Assembly (NCBI RefSeq): GCF_029223865.1
Contig: NZ_CP119520.1
Location: forward strand, 5,890,001 to 5,954,000
Length of the DNA: 64,000 bases
Reading direction: 5' to 3'
Origin: Telluria mixta
Lineage (GTDB): Bacteria > Pseudomonadota > Gammaproteobacteria > Burkholderiales > Burkholderiaceae_D
Position numbers and translations under genes: made by a program. Positions 56,335-64,000 of the stretch are shown in pieces. The notes below the pieces were generated by a model. That model searched no databases. It was not told the DNA's origin and saw nothing but the letters and a program-made list of their open reading frames with translations. Position 1 is the first letter of the stretch, and every line of letters begins with the position of its first letter.

Positions 56335-59300
56335 ATGGCCTCCGACCAGACCACCAAGATCCTGCTCGTCGACGACCAGCCGGCCAACCTGGCGGTGCTG
56401 GAGGCCATCCTGGCGGACCTGGGCCAGACGCTCGTGTCCGTGACATCGGGCGAGGCGGCGCTGCGCGAAGTGCTCGCCCACGATTTCGCCGTCGTGCTGC
56501 TGGACGTGCGCATGCCGACGATGAACGGGTTCGAGCTGGCGCAGCTGATCCGCGAACACCCGCGAACGCACAGTCTGCCCATCATCTTCCTCACTGCCGG
56601 CGACGCCGACGAATTCCCCCTCGAACGCGCGTACGCGCTGGGCGCGGTCGATTACCTCACCAAACCGTTGAATCCGATCGTCCTGCGGGCCAAGGTCGCG
56701 GTGTTCATCGACCTGTACCGCAAGAACGCGGAACTGGCCCGTATCGAGGAAGAGCGCCACCGCGCCCAGCTGCGCTCACGCGACGCGCGCCTGCGCCTCA
56801 TCCTCGACAACATCCGCGACTATGCCTTCATCGGCACGGACGTCGACCGCGTCGTGACAGAATGGGAAGGGGGCGCCGCCGCGATCACGGGCTGGTCCCC
56901 CGACGACGTGCGCGGGCGCGGCGCCGACCTGTTGTTCACGCCGGAAGACCTGGCGAACGGCCAGCCCGAACTGGAAGCCCGGCGCGCGCTCGAACAGGGC
57001 CGGGCCGAGGACCGCCGCTGGCATGTGCGCCGCGACGGCATGCTGTTCTACGCCGACGGGGTCATGGTGCCGTTGCGCGACGAAGCGGGCGTCCACGTCG
57101 GCTTTGCCAAGATCATCCGCGACGCGACCGCCGAAAAGCTGGCCGCCGAACGGCTGGCCGAGAGCGAACAGAAACTCGACGACAGCCGGCGCCAGGCCGA
57201 CGCCGAGCGCGAACGGCTGCTGCGCGAACTGCAGGCCGCCAGCGAGCGCATGCGCGACATCTTCCACCGCGCTCCCGCGATCATGTGCGTGATGAGCGGC
57301 CCGGACCACGTGATCGAGATGGCCAACCAGCGCTTCCTGGAACTGGCCGGCGGCCGCAAGCTCGCCTGGCGCCCCGTGCGCGCGGCGCTCTCCGAGCTCG
57401 CCGGACAGGGGTTCATCGACGTGCTGGACCGCGTCTTCGCAAGCGGCGAAGCGGTCGAGGGCCATAACGTGCGGCTGCTGCTGGCCCCTGCCGCGGACGG
57501 CGACGGCGACCCGCACACGGGCCTGGAAGAACACTTCCTCGACTTCGTGTGCATGGCGCTGCGCGAGCCCGACGGCAGCATCTCCGGCGTGCTGCTGCAC
57601 GGCGTCGACGTCACCGAGCGCACGCGCGCGAACCTGCTCGCCATCGGCCAGCGCGGCGCGCTGGAACTGGCCGTCACCGACGCGCCGCTGGGCGACGTGC
57701 TGGACGTGCTGGCGCGCACCGCCGAGGAATACACGGGCGGCGCCGGCCTGGCATCCGTGCAGTTGATGGCGCCGGGCGGGCGCCTGCAGCACGCGGCGGC
57801 GCCGTCGCTCGCCATGGAATTCCAACGCGCGATCGACGCGGTGCCCGTGGGCCCCGTGGCCGGCGCCGCCGGCAGCGCCGCGTGGCAGGGCGAGCCGATC
57901 GTCTGCGCCGATATCGCCGCCGACCCGCTGTGGCAGCAGCACGTGCTGCTCGCACGGGCGCACGGACTGCGCGCGGCGCGTGCGCTGCCGATCCTGGCCC
58001 CGTCCGGCGCCGTGCTCGGCACATTCACCCTGTACTACCGCGAACGGCGCCTGCCGAATCCGCAGGAAGAGGCGGCACTCGCGCTGCTGGCGAATACCGC
58101 GTCGCTCGTGATCGGCCAGCGCCACGAGGCGGCCGAGCGGCAGGCCGCGGAACACCGCTCGCGCGCGATCCTCGAAAGCATGAGCGAAGGTTTCATCGCG
58201 CTCGACCCCGCCTGGCGCATCACGTACGCGAACGGTGCGGCGGAAGCCGTGACGCGGCGGCCGCGCGAGGAACTGGTGGGCGCGCAGTTCTGGGACCTGT
58301 TCGAGCACCTGCAAGGCAGCCCGCAGGAGAGGGCGCTGCGGCGCACTGCGCTGGAACGCACCCGCACCCGCATCGAAGCGTTCGACGACGCGCAGGGCCG
58401 CTGGTTCGAAATCAATTCGTTTCCGATGGGGGCGACCGGCCAGGACTCGGGTGGACTTGCGCTGTACTTCCGCGACGAGACCGACCGCCGCCGCGCCGAG
58501 GAAGGCATCCGCCGCCTGGCCGCCGTGGCCGAACAGTCGTCCGACTTCATCGGCATCTTCACGCCGGACGCCGGCGGCATCTACCTGAACCCGGCGGGCC
58601 GGCGCATGGCCGGCCTGGACGACCGCACGAACATCGCCGCCTGGCGCATGATCGACTTCTTCCCCGCGAAGACCGCCCGTTCCTGCGCGACCATGTCTTG
58701 GCCGCGCTGACGATCGGCGCGGCCGAGTGGGAGGGAGAACTGCGCCTCGCGCAGCCCGGCGGCGCACCGCCCATGCCCGTGTACTTCAAGGGCTTCGCCG
58801 TGCGCGATGCGGACGGCAACAACATCGGCCTCGCGACCATCACGCGCGACATCACGGCGCAAAAGCGCGCCGAGGAAGACCTGCGCCGCGTGGCCGCCGA
58901 CCTGTCGGAGGCGGATCACCGCAAGAGCGAATTCCTCGCCACGCTCGCGCACGAACTGCGCAACCCGCTCGCGCCGATCCGCACCGGGCTCGACCTGCTG
59001 CGCATGACACCGCGCGACCCGGATGCCCAGGCGCGCGTGCACGCGATGATGGACCGCCAGCTGGGCCACCTGATCCACCTCGTCGACGACCTGCTGGACA
59101 TCGCCCGCATCACGCGCGGCAAGATCGAGCTGAAACGGGAACCCGTGGACCTGAAGGTGATCGCGCAGACGGCCGTGGAGACGAGCGCCGCGCTGATCGA
59201 GTCGCACGGGCACCGCCTGGACGTCGACCTGCCGGAGGAACCCCTGCCGCTCGAAGCGGACGTCACGCGCATGGTGCAGGTGCTGGCGAACCTGCTGAAC

Positions 59301-60029
59301 AACGCCGCCAAGTACACGCCGGCGGGCGGCCGCGTCACGCTGTCGGCCTGGCGCGAGGACGGTCACGCCGTCGTGGCCGTGTCGGACAGCGGCATCGGCA
59401 TCCCGCCGGACGCGATAGGCTCCGTGTTCGAGATGTTCACCCAAGTGCGCGGCAGCCTCGATCGGGCCCAGGGCGGCCTCGGGATCGGGCTGTCGCTCGT
59501 GCGCCGCCTCGTCGAGCTGCACGGCGGGCGCGTGAACGCGTTTTCCGCCGGACGTGGCCACGGCAGCACGTTCACCGTGCGCCTGCCGCTGCGTCCCGGT
59601 TCGCCGCACGCGCGCAGCGCCGGCGCCGACGAGGCCACACACGTCCGGCCGCCGTCGCCATTGCGCGTGCTGGTGGTGGACGACAACGCGGATGCCGCCG
59701 ACAGCCTCGTCGCACTGCTCGAGGCGCTCGGCCACACGACCTGGGTCGCGCGCGACGGCCCCGCAGGCCTCGACCTGGCGCTCGAGGTGCAGCCGGACCT
59801 CGTGCTGCTCGACATCGGCCTGCCCGGCATGAGCGGTTACGAAGTGGCGCGCGCGATCCGGCGCAACCAGGGCGTACGCCAGATCGTCCTCATCGCATTG
59901 ACGGGCTGGGGCGCGCAGAGCGACCAGCAGCAGTCGCACGAGGCGGGCTTCGACCAGCACCTGACGAAACCCGTGAGCCTGGAGGCGCTGGAACAGGCGC
60001 TGGCCGCCGCCGCGCGCACGCTGCCATGA
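56335..60029 (+). pseudogene. hybrid sensor histidine kinase, split by a one-base frameshift
   Basis: A 1231-residue protein if one base is restored. It begins with a receiver domain (Asp57 in VVLLDVRMP, Lys110), followed by a PAS domain (from RLILDNIRDYAF), a second PAS (from MRDIFHRAPAIM), a GAF domain (about 430-590), a third PAS (RAILESMSEGFIALD) and a fourth PAS that is interrupted near residue 776. The other frame continues with REDRPFLRDHVLAALTIG, completes the PAS domain, then gives HisKA ([12 protein letters not shown], about residue 872), the ATPase domain and a C-terminal receiver (VVDDNADAADS, LLDIGLPG). Adding one C to the run at 58662-58665 restores the frame. No membrane segment is visible. 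The stop overlaps the NUDIX gene in ATGA. Confidence 0.9.
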
Positions 60030-60451
60030 AGCCCGTCGACGTCTCCTGCGGCACCCTCGTCGTGGACGCCGGCGGCCGGCTGCTGATCGGTCACGTCACG
60101 CACACGCCGCGCTGGGACATCCCGAAAGGCCTGCAGGACCCGGGCGAAACGCTGCTGGCCGCGGCCATGCGCGAGCTGTTCGAAGAGACGGGCCTCGCAT
60201 TCCCGGCCGACGCGTTCCGCGAGCTGGGCCGCTTCGACTACCGGCGCGACAAGGTGCTGCACCTGTTCCGCGTGGACGTGGGGGAGACGCTGCCGGACCT
60301 GGCGCACCTGACGTGCACCAGCATGTTCCCGCATCACGTAACGGGCAGGCCGACGCCGGAGATGGATGCCTTCCGCTGGGCCACGCGCGACGAGGTGGCG
60401 GCACTGTGCTGGCCGCGCATGGCCGCGAAGCTGCTAGCGATCGGCTGGTGA
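60026..60451 (+). CDS. NUDIX hydrolase
   Basis: A 141-residue NUDIX protein. The Nudix box matches the consensus in GLQDPGETLLAAAMRELFEE followed by TGL. The preceding GHVTHTPRWDIPKG is the usual substrate-side strand and resembles small diadenosine or (di)nucleotide hydrolases; the true substrate is unknown. It begins within the stop of the large kinase gene and overlaps the convergent second kinase by 18 bp. Confidence 0.9.
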   Translation: MKPVDVSCGTLVVDAGGRLLIGHVTHTPRWDIPKGLQDPGETLLAAAMRELFEETGLAFPADAFRELGRFDYRRDKVLHLFRVDVGETLPDLAHLTCTSMFPHHVTGRPTPEMDAFRWATRDEVAALCWPRMAAKLLAIGW

Positions 60452-62815
60452 AGGCGTCCGGCGGGACTCCACGTCGCGCAGCACGGCCTCGATGGCGGTC
60501 ACCGTCGCCGGTTTCGTGAGATGCGCGTCGAACCCGGCCTGCGCCGTGCGGGCGCGGTCGTCGGCGCCGCCCCAGCCGGTGAGCGCGACGAGCATGACGC
60601 CGTCGTGGCGCGCCTCGCGGCGCACGGCCTGGGCCACGTCGTAGCCGGACAGGCCGGGCATGCCGATGTCGAGGAACACCGCGTGCGGCGCCAGGCCGTC
60701 CAGCATGCGCAGGGCCTGGTGGCCGTCGTGCGCCACCACGACGTCGTGGCCCATCACGGACAGCAGCGCGGCGAGCGTGTCGGCGGCGTCGCGGTTGTCG
60801 TCCACGATGAGGAGGCGCAGCGCCGGAATCGCGGCCGCATCCTGGCCCGGCGCGCCGGGCGCCGCCTGGTCCGCGCCCTGGTCGGCAAGCGGCAGGCGCA
60901 CGGTAAAGACGCTGCCCGTGCCGATGCCGGCGCTGGCCGCCTGGATCGTCCCGCCGTGCAGTTCGACGAGGCTTTTCACGAGCGACAGGCCGATCCCGAG
61001 CCCTCCCGGCATGTGCCGGGTTGCGTTCGGGATTTGCGTAAACATGCGGAAGACTTCGCCGAGCGAGTCGGGCGGGATGCCGATGCCGTTGTCGGACACG
61101 GCGATCAGCGCCTGCTCCCCGTCGCGCTCCGCCGCGAGCACGATGTGGCCGCCGCGCGGGGTATATTTCGCCGCGTTGTTCAGGAGGTTGCTGACGACCT
61201 GCGTGATGCGGGTCGCGTCCGCGTGCAGCATCAGTGGCTCGGCGGGCAGCCGCACGTCGAGTTTGTGGCGCGACGTCTCGATCAGCGGCAGGCTCGTCTC
61301 GACGGCCGCGTTCAGCACGTCCGCGAGCGGGACGAGCGCCGGCTTCAGGTCGACCTGGCCGCGCGTGATGCGGGCCACGTCCAGCAGGTCGTCGACGAGG
61401 TGCACGAGGTGGTCGAGCTGGCGGTCCATGATGTCCTGCACGCGCGCGATGGCGGCCGGGTCGGAGCGGGCACGCCGCATCAGCTGCATCCCGCTGCGGA
61501 TCGGTGCCAGCGGATTGCGCAGTTCATGGGCGAGGGTCGCGAGGAATTCGGTCTTGCGGCGGTCCTGCTCGGCCAGGTCGTCGGCGAGGCGGCGCAGCTC
61601 CACTTCGTTGCGGCGGCGTTCCGTGATGTCGGTGAACAGGATGACGACCTTGCGGCTGCCGGCCGGACCCACACGCGCCGCGTACACGTCGTACCAGCGC
61701 CCGAGCTGGGCCGCCTCGTCGACGAAATGCACCGGCTCGCCCGTCGCGGCGACGCGGCCATAGGTCTCGAACCAGTGGGCTTCGTGCTGCGGCGCGAGCG
61801 AGCGCATCGTGCGCCCGACGGCATGGGCCAGGCCCGTGGCCTTGACGAACGCCGGATTCACCTCGAGGAAGCGGTAGTCGTTCGGAATGCCCGCATCGTC
61901 GTACAGCATCTCGATGACGCACACCCCTTCGTCGATCGCGTCGAACAGCGTGCGGTAGCGCTCCTCGCTCGCCTGCAGCCGCTCTTCGGCCTCCTTCTGC
62001 AGCGACGCGTCGATCACGACGCCGCGCATCATGCCGCGCGTGCCCGCGCTGCGGTCCAGGTGGCCGCGCGCCAGCACCCAGCGCCACGCACCGTCCGGCG
62101 TACGGACGCGGAACGTGGCGTCGTACGGCGCCCCCGTCTCCATGGCCCGGCCGAGCAGGACCTGCGTGGGCGGCACGTCGTCCGGGTGGATCGCGGCGAA
62201 ATACGAGGCCACGTCGGCGCCTTCGCCGTCCTCCGGGCGCAGGCCGAACATCTCGATCATGCGCGCATCGGCCCGGACGCGGCCCGTGGCGATGTCCAGC
62301 GACCACACGGCCACTTCGGCGGCGGCGATGATGGATTCGAGGCGTTCGCGGGTGTCCCGCAGCGCGGCTTCCGCCCGGCGCCGTTCGGCCGCAGTGGCGT
62401 ACGCTTCCAGGAAGAAGCGGGCCTTGGCCTTCAGAATCGGGATGGAGACCGGATCGTGCAGCACGGCGAGCGCGCCGGCGTCGTACAGCGATTCGAGTGT
62501 GAACGGCGGTGAGTCGGGGATGCCGTGGGCGATGACGGGCGCCTCCGGCAGGGCGGCGCGCAGGCGGCGCACGCTGTCGAACAGGGCGTCGACGTTGCCC
62601 GAATAGCCGGCCAGGACGAGCGCAAAGCCCCGCAGGTCGTCGCCGTGGCCGGCGTGTGCCAGCGCCTCGTCCAGCGTGCGGGCGCGCACGAGGTCGTAAC
62701 CCATCTCGGCGGCGACGGTGCCGATGGCCGGGTCGGAGACGGGACGGTCGCACAGGAACAGCACGCGTCCCTCCGTCCGGCCGCTCGCACCGCTCAAGCT
62801 AGTGTTGGAATTCAT
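60434..62815 (-). CDS. hybrid sensor histidine kinase with degenerate N-terminal receiver
   Basis: A 793-residue soluble hybrid kinase. The N-terminal 125 residues have a receiver-like fold ([13 protein letters not shown]) but lack the phospho-accepting Asp: ALVLAGYSG stands where VVLLDVRMP is found in the neighbouring kinase. A coiled linker leads to two PAS domains ([35 protein letters not shown]), then HisKA ([15 protein letters not shown]), the ATPase domain ([33 protein letters not shown]) and a normal C-terminal receiver ([19 protein letters not shown]). The kinase and receiver parts closely resemble those of the kinase at 56335-60029. The ATG at 62815 was preferred over upstream codons in non-coding-like sequence. 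Confidence 0.9.
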   Translation of the reverse strand: MNSNTSLSGASGRTEGRVLFLCDRPVSDPAIGTVAAEMGYDLVRARTLDEALAHAGHGDDLRGFALVLAGYSGNVDALFDSVRRLRAALPEAPVIAHGIPDSPPFTLESLYDAGALAVLHDPVSIPILKAKARFFLEAYATAAERRRAEAALRDTRERLESIIAAAEVAVWSLDIATGRVRADARMIEMFGLRPEDGEGADVASYFAAIHPDDVPPTQVLLGRAMETGAPYDATFRVRTPDGAWRWVLARGHLDRSAGTRGMMRGVVIDASLQKEAEERLQASEERYRTLFDAIDEGVCVIEMLYDDAGIPNDYRFLEVNPAFVKATGLAHAVGRTMRSLAPQHEAHWFETYGRVAATGEPVHFVDEAAQLGRWYDVYAARVGPAGSRKVVILFTDITERRRNEVELRRLADDLAEQDRRKTEFLATLAHELRNPLAPIRSGMQLMRRARSDPAAIARVQDIMDRQLDHLVHLVDDLLDVARITRGQVDLKPALVPLADVLNAAVETSLPLIETSRHKLDVRLPAEPLMLHADATRITQVVSNLLNNAAKYTPRGGHIVLAAERDGEQALIAVSDNGIGIPPDSLGEVFRMFTQIPNATRHMPGGLGIGLSLVKSLVELHGGTIQAASAGIGTGSVFTVRLPLADQGADQAAPGAPGQDAAAIPALRLLIVDDNRDAADTLAALLSVMGHDVVVAHDGHQALRMLDGLAPHAVFLDIGMPGLSGYDVAQAVRREARHDGVMLVALTGWGGADDRARTAQAGFDAHLTKPATVTAIEAVLRDVESRRTPSPADR

Positions 62816-62951
62816 CGTGTTGCGACTGTAGGAGTTGAGCGGCCGGCTGTCAACAGGATGGACAGCCGGGCGCCATGCCGCGCCGATCGCCGGTAGGATG
62901 GCCGCGCGGGCACAACGGCACGACCGCCCGCGGTTCAGCGAGGAGAACAGC

Positions 62952-63785
62952 ATGCAAGCATCGAACGAGAGCGCCGGCTACGACGTGGGCGCCATCATGG
63001 GCGGCCTGTACGGCGACGGCATCATCGCCTGCAAGGGCGCCTTCAGCGCCGAATGGGTGGCGCAACTGAAGGAAGACATCGAAACCCTGTTCGCCGAGGC
63101 GCGCGCGCGTCCAAAGGGCGCCCTGGAGCGCGGCCCGTGCCGCTACTACGTCGAGGTGCACCCGGAACGGCTGCGCGGCTTCGTCGAACTGGCGACGCAC
63201 CCCTGGGTCGTCGCGGTGTGCCGGGCCGTGCTCGGGCCGGAGTACAAGATCGTCGAGGTGGGCTTCGACATCCCGTTCCCGGGCGCCATGCACCAGCCGT
63301 GGCACCGCGACTTCCCATCGCCGCCCGAGACGCTGGTCGGACGCCGCCTGAATTCGCTCGCCTTCAACCTGACGACGGTCGACGTGACGGAGGAGATCGG
63401 ACCGTTCGAGATCGCGCCGGGCACGCAGTGGGACGACCTCGCCGGCGGCGACCTGATGTTCCCGGACAAGTCGCTGTACCCGCGCTACGAGGCGCGCGCC
63501 CAGCGCAAGCTGCCGAAAGTCGGGGACATCTCGGCCCGCTCGGCCCTGACGATCCACCGCGGCACGGCGAACCGCAGCCAGCTGTCGCGTCCCGTGCTCG
63601 TGCTGGGCGTGGACGCGCCGGACGGCCGCAACGCCGACAAGCACGATCTGCAAGTGACGCAGGCCTACTGGGATGCGTTGCCGGCCACCGTGCGCGACCA
63701 TCTGCGTTGCAGGATCGTGCCCGCGCTGGAAAACATCGAGCAGGCCCACACGATCGAGGGCCTGCGGATGGGAATTACCGCTTAG
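62952..63785 (+). CDS. phytanoyl-CoA dioxygenase family protein
   Basis: A 277-residue Fe(II)/2-oxoglutarate-dependent oxygenase of the PhyH family. The iron ligands appear as H-x-D in PWHRDFPSPP and the distal histidine in LTIHRGTANRS, with the arginine after it as a likely 2-oxoglutarate contact. GCGAGGAGAACAGC precedes the ATG. The substrate is unknown; this family hydroxylates diverse small molecules. It is divergent from the hybrid kinase. Its stop codon lies inside a 14-bp tandem repeat. Confidence 0.88.
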   Translation: MQASNESAGYDVGAIMGGLYGDGIIACKGAFSAEWVAQLKEDIETLFAEARARPKGALERGPCRYYVEVHPERLRGFVELATHPWVVAVCRAVLGPEYKIVEVGFDIPFPGAMHQPWHRDFPSPPETLVGRRLNSLAFNLTTVDVTEEIGPFEIAPGTQWDDLAGGDLMFPDKSLYPRYEARAQRKLPKVGDISARSALTIHRGTANRSQLSRPVLVLGVDAPDGRNADKHDLQVTQAYWDALPATVRDHLRCRIVPALENIEQAHTIEGLRMGITA

Positions 63786-63815
63786 CGATTACCGCTTAGG
63801 GATTACGGCTTGGGG
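63774..63815. repeat. 14-bp tandem repeat, three copies, at a gene end
   Basis: ATTACCGCTTAGCG, ATTACCGCTTAGGG and ATTACGGCTTGGGG follow one another at 63774, 63788 and 63802. The first copy contains the stop of the dioxygenase gene and the third contains the stop of the convergent partial gene. Confidence 0.85.
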
Positions 63816-64000
63816 ATGTCCTTCGGCGCCTTGCCGACGCGGCGCAACTGGTCCGACTGCTGGTCGAGGTTCACTTCCTCGGCCACGTCGTAGCGGCCGT
63901 CCTCCGCATCGTCGCCCGGCAATAGCGATTCGGACCGGTTTTCGGCGCGTTGCTGCTGGCCCGGATCGGCGCGTTGGGCGTTGTCCTTGCGCTTTTCCCC
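63803..64000 (-). CDS. hypothetical protein (C-terminal part only)
   Basis: The last 65 residues of a minus-strand gene whose start lies outside the window. The sequence is hydrophilic and charged (EKRKDNAQRADPGQQQRAEN, then YDVAEEVNLDQQSDQLRRVG) and ends in a Lys/Pro tail (KAPKDIPKP). It is not recognised; no membrane segment or motif is visible. It is convergent with the dioxygenase gene. Confidence 0.55.
   Translation of the reverse strand, partial: GEKRKDNAQRADPGQQQRAENRSESLLPGDDAEDGRYDVAEEVNLDQQSDQLRRVGKAPKDIPKP

Overview
The window is GC-rich coding DNA with short intergenic gaps, a cytochrome bo3 operon coupled to RegBA-type regulators, a uronate operon, several c-di-GMP and hybrid-kinase genes, and many glycoside hydrolases. 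This points to a betaproteobacterium of the Burkholderiales, most likely Oxalobacteraceae (Massilia/Telluria/Duganella group). The family assignment is inferred from gene content and protein style, not from a marker gene. No rRNA, tRNA, CRISPR array or prophage was seen.

Layout. 1-7.9 kb: a partial MFS transporter, then a tightly overlapping operon cyoABCD-SURF1-regB-regA (quinol oxidase, an assembly factor and a quinone/redox two-component system). 7.8-12.3 kb: an alpha-L-fucosidase, then an accessory stretch of small unknown genes, including two tandem paralogues, and an orphan LuxR-type regulator. 12.3-24.5 kb: ZIP metal transporter, frameshifted TonB-dependent receptor, lipoprotein metallophosphoesterase, MarR regulator, ClC transporter, GGDEF-EAL protein and PBP1A. 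24.5-29.1 kb: stress and housekeeping genes (SDR, MscS, DUF3606, thioredoxin, MFS, GFA). 29.2-30.8 kb: a small secreted protein whose terminator has been hit by a complete IS1595-family element with an 8-bp target duplication. 30.8-36.8 kb: DUF481 outer-membrane protein, NarL-type regulator, a REC-GAF-PAS-GGDEF-EAL protein with a dead GGDEF site, and a purine permease.

37-44.5 kb: a galacturonate operon, uxaC-uxaA-uxaB-exuT-kdgK-gntR, with a recognisable promoter and two palindromes. It converts D-galacturonate to KDPG; the KDPG aldolase is not in the window. 46.2-54.3 kb: a glycosyltransferase with a highly structured upstream region, then three secreted glycoside hydrolases (GH78 rhamnosidase, GH29 fucosidase, GH97), then UDP-galactopyranose mutase. 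With the uronate operon this suggests use of rhamnose-, fucose-, galactose- and galacturonate-containing plant polysaccharides, placed next to, and perhaps inserted into, a galactofuranose/surface-glycan locus. 54.6-64 kb: a KGG stress protein, a second MscS channel, two large hybrid sensor kinases (one frameshifted) around a NUDIX hydrolase, a phytanoyl-CoA-type dioxygenase and a partial unknown gene.

Two large genes each lack one base in a short G/C run (near 14323 and 58662). That pattern fits either recent mutation or homopolymer undercalling in the assembly.
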